This document shows, piece by piece, positions 8,671 to 16,775 of a stretch of DNA of 64,000 bases. How positions within the stretch are numbered: the first letter of the stretch is position 1; each line of letters starts with the position of its first letter. Origin of the DNA: Pelotomaculum thermopropionicum SI (GTDB lineage Bacteria > Bacillota > Desulfotomaculia > Desulfotomaculales > Pelotomaculaceae); the NCBI GenBank assembly GCA_000010565.1, contig AP009389.1, forward strand, positions 2,542,001-2,606,000, given 5' to 3'. The translations under genes and the position numbers were made by a program. Under the pieces are notes generated by a model. It was given only the letters and a program-made list of their open reading frames with translations. It ran no database searches and had not been told where the DNA came from.

Positions 8671-9981
8671 ATGTACAATCCCCTTTCCCTAAAACTGGCC
8701 ATGGTCACACCCGAAACCCTGATTGTAGGTGTAGATGTGGCAAAGCGCATCCACTACGCACAGATGATCAATTTCCGAGGGGAGGGACTGCACAAGCCGT
8801 TCCCATTCCAGAATACCACATCCGGCATTGGCAATCTAGTCCGTCAAATAAAAACGATCCAGATGAAGTACGGCCTTTCCGATGTCCTGGTGGCCATGGA
8901 ACCCACCGGCCACTACTGGCTCCCCCTAGCCTGTACCTTGATTGCGCAGGGGATTACGGTAGTTATGGTCAACCCGCACCATGTAAAAAAGGCCAAGGAA
9001 CTGGACGACAATTCCCCCACCAAGCGGGACGATAAGGATGCCGGAGTAATTGCCCGCTTAGCCAGAGATGGACGGTTTCACCTCCCATATATTCCGACCG
9101 GGGTGACGGCGGATATTCGCAACCTGGTCAATTTCCGGGAACGGCTGAACAAAGAGCTGCAGCAGACAAAGGCGGAAATAACCACCATTTTAGACCGCTA
9201 CTTCCCGGAATTTCTGGACGTTTTTAAATCAGTGGAAGGCAAGGCAGCCATGGCTGCCCTGGAAAACTTTCCTTTTCCCGCCGATCTGCTTGAACGGACA
9301 GTAGAGGATGTGGCTTCTGTTCTGAGCGAAGCTACTCACAAGCGGGTTGGCGGCAGGCATGCCGAATTGCTTCATGAAAGCGCCAGGAATTCGGTGGGCA
9401 TAAAGGATGGAGCAGAAGGTGCCCGGATCGACCTCCAATACCAGCTGCGCAGGGTTAAACAGATCCTTGATGAATGCGAACTGGTTGAAGCCCGGCTGGC
9501 AGAACTGCTCAAAGAAGTCCCTTATGCCGGGTACCTGCTCACCATCCCGGGAACGAGCATACTTCAGGTAGCCGCCGTAGTTTCCGAGGTGGGTGACCTG
9601 AGCAACTACCGCAGTGCCAGGCAGTTGATCAAGCTGGCCGGCCTGAACCTGGTGGAAAACAGTTCTGGTAGCCACAAAGGGCGGAGCCGTATTAGCAAGC
9701 GGGGCAGGTCAAAACTACGCTGCACCCTCTTCCGGGTAGCGCTGATACTGGTAGCCAGAACACAGGAGTTTTCCCTGCTTCACCATTACTACACCACCAG
9801 GCCCAACAACCCGTTGAAAGGCAAGCAGTCACTGGTGGCAATCTGCTGTAAACTGTTGCGCATCATCTTTGCTCTGAGCCAAAAGAAAATGGCCTACGAT
9901 AAAAATATGGTTATTTCTCAGGACCATCCAGCCTTTATGTATATGAAATCAGCAGTGAAATCCAAAAAAGCAGCAGCATAA
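8671..9981 (+). CDS. IS110-family DEDD transposase
   Basis: 436 residues. The N-terminal RuvC-like DEDD domain shows VGVDVAKR (first Asp), AMEPTGHYW (Glu) and KRDDKDAGVIARLA (last Asp pair). A coiled segment follows, then the C-terminal Transposase_20 domain with TIPGTSILQVAAVVSEVGD, AGLNLVENSSG and SKRGRSKLRCTLFR, which includes the conserved serine region. These enzymes recombine DNA guided by a structured RNA encoded in the element's own non-coding end. GGAGGG lies nine bases before the ATG. The frame is intact and probably active. Confidence 0.93.
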   Translation: MYNPLSLKLAMVTPETLIVGVDVAKRIHYAQMINFRGEGLHKPFPFQNTTSGIGNLVRQIKTIQMKYGLSDVLVAMEPTGHYWLPLACTLIAQGITVVMVNPHHVKKAKELDDNSPTKRDDKDAGVIARLARDGRFHLPYIPTGVTADIRNLVNFRERLNKELQQTKAEITTILDRYFPEFLDVFKSVEGKAAMAALENFPFPADLLERTVEDVASVLSEATHKRVGGRHAELLHESARNSVGIKDGAEGARIDLQYQLRRVKQILDECELVEARLAELLKEVPYAGYLLTIPGTSILQVAAVVSEVGDLSNYRSARQLIKLAGLNLVENSSGSHKGRSRISKRGRSKLRCTLFRVALILVARTQEFSLLHHYYTTRPNNPLKGKQSLVAICCKLLRIIFALSQKKMAYDKNMVISQDHPAFMYMKSAVKSKKAAA

Positions 9982-9989
9982 GTTCGATT

Positions 9990-10400
9990 CAGCTGAAAAA
10001 CAGACGGCGGTCCAGAGCCACACTCTCCGGCGCCGCCCCGATAGAAACCTCAAGGGTAGCCAGGCCGAAAGACATGCTTATTTTCATCTTTCCTTCCGTC
10101 CGACAGGGTTGCAGGCGGAAGGCGCTGTTAGCAATACGAAATAGAATTATCTGTACTTGCTCTTTAACAATAATGCAGCGCGGAGAGCCGATAACAACTC
10201 CATGAGGGCGAGAAGACCCCGTTAGGTAGCACGAAGGCCTCCACCCCTGGACAGGTTGGACGAAGGAAAGTCTGGAACCGGCATTGTTCACTGGTATCCC
10301 GGGAGGTATGAGAGGGTAGACCGCCAGGCTTAAAATGTGGAGAACTATATGCGCGCGAAATATTGGATTCAAGCAACCCAAGTTGGTTGCTGAAATATGA
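9990..10400 (+). ncRNA. Candidate bridge (seek) RNA region of the IS110-type element
   Basis: About 400 bases downstream of the transposase with no credible frame, much richer in G+C than the DNA beyond the element, and containing several short complementary stretches. In the IS1111 branch of this family the guide RNA is encoded in the long right end, which fits this placement. I cannot identify the target- and donor-binding loops by eye. Confidence 0.35.
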
Positions 10401-10509
10401 TACCATATATCAACATATATGTTAACGGGTGTATAATAAAAATCCTTGGACAAAATGAAAATGGCTGAAATAAAGAGAAATGCAAAGAATGAACGACCTT
10501 AATGAGAGA

Positions 10510-11083
10510 GAGTTGGTAAAACCATTCTAACAAGACGAAAGGGTGTCCTTGAAAAACAGTTTAACTCTCGTGTAGATAATTTTTTATCCAGGTACGAAAT
10601 TGGTAAAAAATTACGCTACTCCAATTTTCAAAAGGAAAAGGGGCTTAGCTGCCTTGAACTTTTCAAGTTCATTTTTCTGCTTGTCTTTAACGGCAAGAAT
10701 CTTTATCGCACATTGCAAACTGATGATATTCCTGGGAGGCCGGAGAAAGACGCAATTTATCGCTTTTTGAATTCGTTCCGGTACAATTAGCGAAAATTTT
10801 TACTTATCCTGAGATTCAACCGTAATCAAGGAAGCCATTGAGCCGTTAACCTCCCGTAACTGGAAAAATGTCCTTATTCTTGATGATTCTCTCTACAGCC
10901 ACAACAGAAGTAAAGCTGTTGAATTGCTGGCCAGGGTGAGGGACCATGTTGAAAACAAGTATGTCTGTGGATTTCGAATGCTCACCCTGGGTTGATCGGA
11001 CGGCAACACTTTTCTGCCGGTTGCTTTCTCCTTGCTTAGCTCAGAAAATGAAGCAACCGGCTTTGTGGAATTGACCCACTTTT
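10510..11083 (+). pseudogene. Dead 5' copy of the IS4-type element found intact at 14.5-16 kb
   Basis: From the AACCATTCTAACAAGACG leader onward it tracks the intact copy closely, but it lacks about 33 bases that include the start codon (after GGGTGTCCTT). It carries in-frame stops (for example TAG where the intact copy has TGG in NWRKF) and ends abruptly at GAATTGACCCAC, matching position about 15143 of the intact copy. No transposase can be made from it. Confidence 0.85.
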
Positions 11084-11262
11084 ATTCTTTTGGGTTACTC
11101 GTCCTTTGGTAAGGTAAGTGATGCCTTCTCTTTTCCCTCTAAAATTCCTACAATAATCTTTTACACTAACAATTTTTTAAGTTTAGAGGAATATTAATTT
11201 ATATGTCGTACTAGTAAATATCGTATAAGTACATAATAAAAACCAAAAGGAGTATTGTTAAG
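11084..11262. other. Upstream region of the sigma-54 activator gene
   Basis: AT-rich, with no reading frame of note. AAAAGGAG lies just before the activator start. The junction with the truncated IS4 copy is at about 11083. I see no clear sigma-70 promoter. Confidence 0.4.
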
Positions 11263-12720
11263 ATGGTTACTAAATATAGAAAAGAAATCACAACATCCTC
11301 AAATTATTCCATATATGAAAAAAATATTCTTAATAACACAACTATGAATCGAATTGTTAAAGAAAACACAAACTCCATTTCCATTCTTGATGCATATGGA
11401 AATGTTCTATTAGTTTTTATAGGAGTTAAAGTAGGCAATTTAGTAGGTAGAAATGTAAAAGAAATAGGTAAATATGGAATGTATGAAGTATCTATGAGTG
11501 AAAAGGCCATAAAAGCACATTCTACGGTAATAGGAGTAGTGAATTCAAGGTTCGGTACTAGTCAAGTAGTTTCCAGTACACCGATAAAAGATGAAAATGG
11601 TAATATAATAATGGTTATTAACACCGCGCTTGACAAGCAATTATATGATAACTTGAAAATGACTTTAAAAGATGGTAAAGCAACTAATGAAACTTTCAAA
11701 AAAGTGATAGATTATTTAAGCGATGCAAATATTCCTTATGAAACACCAGTAGCCGAGAGTCCACAAATGCGAGAAATCATTAAAAATATTGACACTATAG
11801 CAAAAACTCATAGTACCATCCTTATCACAGGTGAATCAGGTACTGGAAAAGAAGTAATAGCAAGATATATTCATAAGCATAGCTTGCAAGCTGAAGGCCC
11901 CTTTATCCCGATCAATTGCGCTTCAATTCCTCATGAATTACTAGAATCAGAATTTTTTGGCTATGTCGGGGGAGCTTTCACAGGAGCAAACCCCCAAGGA
12001 AAACCTGGGTTATTTGAAATTGCTAATAATGGTACGCTGTTCCTGGATGAAATTGCGGAATTGCCGTTAACTATGCAGCCCAAGCTACTTCGTGTATTAG
12101 AAAGCGGCGAAATTAAAAGAGTGGGCGGAACCGATATTATTCGTACCAACGTGCGCTTAATTGCGGCAACTAATAAAGACCTAAAAACAATGGTGCGCCA
12201 AAATTTGTTTCGCAACGACTTATACTATCGTTTAAATGTTCTGCCTATCAATATACCGCCTTTAAGGGAAAGGCCTGAAGATATCGTGGCACTGTCAAAG
12301 AGATTTTTAGAATATATAAATAAAAAGTATAATCTTAAGAAAAGATTTACTGAACAAGCTATTAATGCTTTTCTTAATTATAGCTGGCCTGGAAATGTCC
12401 GTGAATTGCGAAATGTTGTGGAAAGGCTAGCCATTACATCACCAGATGATAATATAGGTAATATAAATATTCATTTATTATTAGATGGAAATTCCCTGGA
12501 AGAAAGTAATATAACCACTGGAACATATTTACCCCACGAAAATAAAATATATCAGGGAACACTAAAAAGCTTTTTAAAAAAGGTTGAAGCGGAATATATA
12601 AAGCAAGTGCTGGATATTTGTAACGGCAAAGTTGGAGAAGCAGCAAAGCTTTTAGGAATTCATCGCACCATGCTATACCGGAAAATAAAGAACAATACCA
12701 AAGCTATTGATAGTCAATAG
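11263..12720 (+). CDS. Sigma-54-dependent transcriptional activator (PAS-AAA+-Fis)
   Basis: 485 residues. The N-terminal sensory part is PAS-like (LDAYGNVLLVFIG; DENGNIIMVINTA). The central AAA+ domain has Walker A GESGTGKE, the sigma-54-contacting loop GAFTGA and Walker B TLFLDEIAEL, with an arginine-finger segment RLNVLPINIPPLRERPEDI. The C-terminal Fis-type helix-turn-helix is GEAAKLLGIHRTMLYRKIK. It remodels sigma-54 polymerase at -24/-12 promoters. AAGGAG precedes the ATG. Two good sigma-54 promoters lie at 2871 and 8207, so it is the natural regulator of the dehydrogenase and radical-enzyme genes. There is no receiver domain, so a small ligand is the likely signal. Confidence 0.9.
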   Translation: MVTKYRKEITTSSNYSIYEKNILNNTTMNRIVKENTNSISILDAYGNVLLVFIGVKVGNLVGRNVKEIGKYGMYEVSMSEKAIKAHSTVIGVVNSRFGTSQVVSSTPIKDENGNIIMVINTALDKQLYDNLKMTLKDGKATNETFKKVIDYLSDANIPYETPVAESPQMREIIKNIDTIAKTHSTILITGESGTGKEVIARYIHKHSLQAEGPFIPINCASIPHELLESEFFGYVGGAFTGANPQGKPGLFEIANNGTLFLDEIAELPLTMQPKLLRVLESGEIKRVGGTDIIRTNVRLIAATNKDLKTMVRQNLFRNDLYYRLNVLPINIPPLRERPEDIVALSKRFLEYINKKYNLKKRFTEQAINAFLNYSWPGNVRELRNVVERLAITSPDDNIGNINIHLLLDGNSLEESNITTGTYLPHENKIYQGTLKSFLKKVEAEYIKQVLDICNGKVGEAAKLLGIHRTMLYRKIKNNTKAIDSQ

Positions 12721-13014
12721 ATTTGACCCCTGATCTACAAATAAAACTGATCCCTTTTTAAGAAAAAATCAAAATTATAAGGCAAGCTTGATTCAAGGAT
12801 TTAACCCAAAAATATTTCCATTTGAGAGTTAAAATGTGTAAGTAGAGTAGACCCTGGCATAATAGGCTGTCCTCGATAAAAATAGACACATAAAACTGCG
12901 ACTTTAGCTATAAGGCTTCGATTTCCTGATTTATTTGGGGCGTTTACCCACAAACCCTGCCCTCGCCGGGAGGCAGGAACCAGGCATGCCTGACCATGTA
13001 ACAATAGGGTATAA
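12721..13014. other. Gap without a recognisable gene
   Basis: About 290 bases with only short unsupported frames. It follows the activator gene directly and probably contains debris from the loss of the rest of the P-loop gene next door. Confidence 0.4.
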
Positions 13015-13278
13015 TTACCATCTGTTAAGGGTAAAGACCATGGTCTCCGTAACAAAGGTTCCATACATCTCTTCCGCGGCAAGCTGAGACATCAGGACGG
13101 CTTTCTGAAATTCCAGAGTTTCCTGATTGCCGCTTCGGAGCGTTTTTAAGTTCACGCCTAACACTTCTGCTACCTGGCGCGCTTGGTCTTTGATGAGCGG
13201 CAACCCCAGCTTTTTGGCAATCTGCGCCGCTAGGGCAGTTTTGCCGGTGCCAGGCACGCCTGTTATTCCTATCCGCAA
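13015..13278 (-). pseudogene. Truncated P-loop kinase/ATPase
   Basis: Starts well: TTG at 13278 with GGGAG upstream, then RIGITGVPGTGKTALAAQIAKKLG, a clean Walker A, and segments typical of small AAA_28/adenylate-kinase-like proteins (LIKDQARQVAEVLG). It stops after only about 87 residues at FVTETMVFTLNRW, where relatives run to 170 or more residues with a lid and Walker B. I read it as the 5' remnant of a longer gene. Confidence 0.55.
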
Positions 13279-13316
13279 CAGCCGACACTCCCTTATTAGC
13301 ATGATTGATAAATTTT

Positions 13317-13577
13317 TCAGATTAACAGCCGCATTTCCGCCACGGCAATCTTAGGCGGTAACTTTGGCAGAGACCCCCTTCTGTAATTCCTGCAATTCAA
13401 AACGTAATACAGTTCCATCGGCTTCACTTTGCGGCCGCCTCGCGCTTTTCTTGTTGAGTACTCTATCACGCCCGAAGAAAGGTCGCCTTCATCTATCCAG
13501 CGGCATAATTGCGGCACGGCGTTGGCGCACTCCCAGCATAAGCTGAAAGATAAGGTGAATTTACTTTCTTCATGCAT
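13317..13577 (-). CDS. Small Cys-containing phage-type protein
   Basis: 86 residues beginning MHEESKFTLSFSLCWECANAVPQLCRWIDEG and ending with VLNCRNYRRGS. The C-x2-C, C-x-W and terminal C pattern resembles small zinc-binding proteins common in Firmicute prophages (CWEC...C.W...C). Function unknown. It sits in a zone of phage and IS fragments. Confidence 0.45.
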   Translation of the reverse strand: MHEESKFTLSFSLCWECANAVPQLCRWIDEGDLSSGVIEYSTRKARGGRKVKPMELYYVLNCRNYRRGSLPKLPPKIAVAEMRLLI

Positions 13578-13637
13578 AAAAAATTATTATCAACTCCTTT
13601 GTTTTCTAATTTTCGAAATCGTACTGCATTATTAAAA

Positions 13638-13672
13638 AGAAAAAAGGGCGGGAATCGCCCCGCCCCTCTTTA
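13638..13672. terminator. Strong GC hairpin, likely bidirectional terminator
   Basis: GGGCGGG and CCGCCC arms around a short loop, flanked by an A-tract on one side and CTCTTTAAAA on the other. It separates the phage-like fragment (13682-14049) from the small Cys protein. Confidence 0.6.
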
Positions 13673-13681
13673 AAATCGGCA

Positions 13682-14049
13682 TCAATCTCTTCCCTGGAGC
13701 ACTACAAACCAGTCCTCATACACGCTCCCCTGCGTTATGACCACCCCCGCCGCGTAGGGAGGCGCGTTCAAATTCGTCGCTCCCGCCGTACCGTTTCCCG
13801 GAGCTGCATCTGCACCACCGTCCCCGAGGGTCAGACCGCCAGGCTGGGGTCCGTCCAGAACTCGACGGCCCACCTGTTCCAGGCGAAATATTTAACCTCG
13901 TTTCCGTCCACGATTATGCGGTCGTAACTCCCCGGCCTCACGGCCACCGCTCTGGGCGACATCAGGCCGGACGTTACTGAAAGGGTGGCTTTATATACCA
14001 TCCCGGAACCGGTAAAGCTGTAATGCTTTACCTGCGTGCCGTCGACCAC
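13682..14049 (-). pseudogene. Broken phage-type surface/structural protein fragment
   Basis: One frame (from 14049) reads VKHYSFTGSGMVYKATLSVTSG and SYDRIIVDGNEVKYFAWN, with repetitive beta-strand character. The second frame (to 13682) continues GLTLGDGGADAAPGNG to YEDWFVVLQGRD. A frame change near 13850 splits them, and the 5' end is cut at about 14060 where IS3-type sequence begins. The pieces suggest the C-terminal part of a beta-rich structural or adhesin-like protein. Confidence 0.45.
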
Positions 14050-14084
14050 GGCGACGTCCCAACCTGTGTTGGAATGGGGTCATC

Positions 14085-14235
14085 CAAAACTTACTGTCGG
14101 GAAACAAGCCGAGCTTTTAATCTAGACCGTTCCAGCTTATATTACCACCCAGTGCCCCCTTCCCCAGAAGAAATAGCCCTAAAAGACCGCATCGACGAAA
14201 TATACACCGAGTCCAATTTTAACCGAAATGCTATT
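14085..14235 (+). pseudogene. IS3-family OrfB fragment
   Basis: In-frame segment SRAFNLDRSSLYYHPVPP followed by LKDRIDEIYTES, which is the start of IS3-type OrfB transposases (helical N-terminus before the DDE core). The catalytic core is missing, and the frame runs into unrelated sequence after about 14235. Confidence 0.65.
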
Positions 14236-14239
14236 CTTC

Positions 14240-14515
14240 ATGGGGCGGATACGGGATTTGGAACTGAAGTATGCTCATTAAAAGCAATTTCAACATTTGA
14301 TACATTATAGGATTTTTTCATAGTAACTAAACCGGATGAGATAGATGAATAAAATCCCCCCTTCCCCTCGCTTGGCGAGCAGGAAAGGCGGGAGGCGCGG
14401 GGACTTCCCGGCAGGGAGTTAAAAATTATTTACTCGACTTTCTCACAAAGATAACAGTCTCGAAGCCTTGATATAACTGGATTTTTTGCAATAATTTTTG
14501 AAGAAAAACAGCAAA
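14240..14515. other. Gap between IS3 and IS4 sequences
   Basis: No gene. Includes a GC-rich patch (about 14363-14420) with CCCCTCGCTTGGCGAGC-type self-complementarity inside otherwise AT-rich DNA. Confidence 0.35.
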
Positions 14516-14525
14516 AGACACCCTT

Positions 14526-14577
14526 GTCTTGGTAAAATAGAGTTGGCAAGACCATTCTAACAAGACGAAAGGGTGTC
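14526..14577 (+). promoter_or_regulatory. Leader hairpin of the IS4-type transposase
   Basis: Fifteen paired bases with one small bulge end three bases before the transposase ATG. The structure would block initiation on read-through RNA, a common way for elements to avoid activation by outside promoters. Confidence 0.55.
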
Positions 14578-14580
14578 CTT

Positions 14581-15978
14581 ATGAACTCTATTTTACCAGA
14601 ACAATATCAAATTGAAAAACAGTTTTACTCTCGTGTGGATAATTTTTTATCTAGGCACGAAATTGGTAAAATATTACGCCGCTCCAATTTTCAAAAGGAA
14701 AAAGGATTTAGCTGCCTTGAACTTTTCAAGTTCATTTTTCTGCTTGTCTTTAAAGGCAAGAACCTTTATCGCACATTGCAATCTGAAGCTGAACCCGGAA
14801 GGCCAGAGAAAGACACGATTTATCGCTTTTTGAATTCGTTCCGGTACAATTGGCGAAAATTTTTGCTCATCCTGAGTTCATCTGTAATCAATGAAACCAT
14901 TGAACCTTTGACCTCCCGCAACTGGAAAAATGTTCTTGTTCTTGACGATTCCCTCTACAGCCGCAACAGAAGCAAGGCTGTTGAATTGCTGGCCAGGGTA
15001 AAAGACCATGTTGAAAACAAGTATGTCCGTGGATTTAGGATGCTCACCCTGGGCTGGTCGGACGGCAATACTTTTCTGCCGGTTGCTTTCTCCTTGCTCA
15101 GCTCAGAAAATGAACGCAACCGGCTTTGCGGAATTGACCCACGGATCGATAAGCGTACCACTGGCTATAAAAGAAGGGTGGAAAGCATCAAAAAGTCTAC
15201 CGAAGTAATGTTTGATCTCTTGCGTCAAGCCCGGGAATATGGTGTACAGACAAGGTATCTTCTTTTCGATAGCTGGTTTGCCTTCCCGTCTATTATCTGC
15301 AGGGTTCGTGAACAGCATCTCCTCCATGTGATATGCATGCTTAAATCAATGAAAAGAGTTCTGTATACCTATAAAGGGGAGAAGGTGACCCTTGATACCC
15401 TTTACAAAGAACTTCTCAAAAAGCCTGGTAAAGCCAAGATCCTGGCAAGTGCTCTTGTCCAAATCGGCATTGATTCAGAGGGTAATCCGGTACCGGCACG
15501 GATTGTATTCATCCGGGACCGGAACCGGTCTAAAAAATGGCTGGCATTGCTTTCAACTGATCTAGAGCTGACCGATGAAGAAATCATTCGTATTTACGGA
15601 AAACGCTGGAGTATCGAGGTGTTCTTTAAAACCACCAAATCCTTTTTGAACCTGGCCAGGGAATTCCAGGGAAGAACATATGATTCTATGGTGGCCCATA
15701 CCACGATTGTCTTCTGCCGTTACATCATGCTCGCTCTAGAAAACCGTGAAAGCAAGGACCCGAGGACTCTCGGTGATCTATTTTATGTTTGCTGTGACGA
15801 ACTGCAGGACATAAGTTTTGCAGAGGCATTTCAATTGCTTTTGGCAATGCTCAAAAATACGTTGAGAAAATTTCTTGCAATAACAGATGGTGCTTTGCAG
15901 GAGCTAGTCAATAATTTTATTTCCTGTTTGCCTTCGTTCTTAAAGGGTCGCCTCAAACTTTCGCCCTGCGAAAGTTGA
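14581..15978 (+). CDS. IS4-family DDE transposase
   Basis: 465 residues. Catalytic segments: VLVLDDSLYSR (first Asp), RYLLFDSWFAFP (second Asp), and YGKRWSIEVFFKTTK, which is the Y-R-E-K signature of the IS4 family with the catalytic Glu. An insertion-type beta region lies between the last two, as is usual for the family. Full length with no internal stops, so probably active. Best explanation for the dead copy at 10510-11083. Confidence 0.93.
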   Translation: MNSILPEQYQIEKQFYSRVDNFLSRHEIGKILRRSNFQKEKGFSCLELFKFIFLLVFKGKNLYRTLQSEAEPGRPEKDTIYRFLNSFRYNWRKFLLILSSSVINETIEPLTSRNWKNVLVLDDSLYSRNRSKAVELLARVKDHVENKYVRGFRMLTLGWSDGNTFLPVAFSLLSSENERNRLCGIDPRIDKRTTGYKRRVESIKKSTEVMFDLLRQAREYGVQTRYLLFDSWFAFPSIICRVREQHLLHVICMLKSMKRVLYTYKGEKVTLDTLYKELLKKPGKAKILASALVQIGIDSEGNPVPARIVFIRDRNRSKKWLALLSTDLELTDEEIIRIYGKRWSIEVFFKTTKSFLNLAREFQGRTYDSMVAHTTIVFCRYIMLALENRESKDPRTLGDLFYVCCDELQDISFAEAFQLLLAMLKNTLRKFLAITDGALQELVNNFISCLPSFLKGRLKLSPCES

Positions 15979-16033
15979 GTTACTTACTTCTCTTACCGGA
16001 AAAGAAATTTCTAAAAAAGTTCGTGACACTGTT

Positions 16034-16747
16034 TTAACCCCCACCCTTACCAATATTATCCATTAACTCCTCCCAGAAGTCCTTAACTGCCTGGAAATAT
16101 AACCTTATTTCCTCGGGTGTTAAATATAAATCCTCACCTGCCAGAGGTTTAAAAATCTGAGTTGGAGGTGGAGCATTTCTCAAAAAAAACTCATCACGTA
16201 CATCAGGAGGAATAAATATTTCTGGCCGTTGCTTTTTTAATTGATTAGCAGATATACCGTCAGCATGTTTAACGGTATTAGCGACTAAGCGAAGTTCCTC
16301 TAGTTTGTTCCATGACCGGAACTTCTCTATATTGATCCCAATTTGTTTTAACCTTCTTTTTACCTCACCAAGCTTAAACAACTCCGCGTCGTTTTCTTCT
16401 TGCGGCAATAGCAATTCCCTTCGATGAATAAAAAAAAAGTTTTGTTCAAAAAGGTGCCAGAGACCAACAGCAAAAATATTGAGAAGACCCTGCCGAATAC
16501 CCATCATAGTAATGTAATAGCTAATGCCCTCTTCTAAGGCTTCTTCCGCCAGATCTGATAAGTTTTCATTTGGATCCCCAGGTTGGTGGATTAGTTGCTC
16601 CCATTTTTTGCTTGAGATCTGTTCAGCCTCACTTTCAACTGTCTCAAAAGCAGTTAAAATCCTTTGATTAAAAGTTTTTTCTAAAAGCTCAACATGTGGG
16701 ATTATGAGTCCTCGAATATATTCAATCCAAAATAAAGCATTATGCAT
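16034..16747 (-). CDS. Alpha-helical protein of the SNF2/nuclease operon (HEPN-like?)
   Basis: 237 residues from the ATG at 16747 (MHNALFWIEY), which has GAGGG upstream; the longer frame to 16795 overlaps the helicase and has no ribosome site. Almost entirely helical. The segment ELRLVANTVKHADG recalls HEPN-type ribonucleases, although the spacing is R-x7-H and not the usual R-x4-6-H, so this is only a suspicion. It follows the helicase stop by 28 bases and ends the operon. A toxin, adaptor or nuclease role in a defence module is plausible but unproven. Confidence 0.7.
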   Translation of the reverse strand: MHNALFWIEYIRGLIIPHVELLEKTFNQRILTAFETVESEAEQISSKKWEQLIHQPGDPNENLSDLAEEALEEGISYYITMMGIRQGLLNIFAVGLWHLFEQNFFFIHRRELLLPQEENDAELFKLGEVKRRLKQIGINIEKFRSWNKLEELRLVANTVKHADGISANQLKKQRPEIFIPPDVRDEFFLRNAPPPTQIFKPLAGEDLYLTPEEIRLYFQAVKDFWEELMDNIGKGGG

Positions 16748-16775
16748 TTTCCGTTCCCTCTTCAAAGAAAATGAG

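Larger units (their letters stand above)
8500..10450 (+). mobile_element. IS110-family insertion element (approximate limits)
   Basis: Contains one DEDD transposase gene flanked by non-coding DNA: about 170 bases upstream and about 460 bases downstream. A 16-base imperfect hairpin at 8506-8557 (AAATCCTTT / AAAGGATTT arms) marks the left side. The segment AAGGATTTCTTATAC there is partly repeated, inverted, near 10430-10446. Exact ends cannot be fixed, because this family has short or no terminal repeats and no target duplication. It separates the sigma-54 promoter from the activator gene. Confidence 0.7.
14515..16030 (+). mobile_element. IS4-type insertion element, intact copy
   Basis: Single transposase gene. 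Its leader contains a strong hairpin (14526-14577, GACACCCTT-GTCTTG paired with CAAGAC-GAAAGGGTGTC). The same leader occurs in the dead copy at 10510. Terminal repeats cannot be defined by eye, so the limits are approximate. Confidence 0.75.

Noticed and set aside
14023-14310. 95-codon plus-strand gene
   Set aside because: Only the middle part (about 14085-14235) is IS3 OrfB; the rest is antisense of the phage fragment or random tail, so it is a chimera of scraps.
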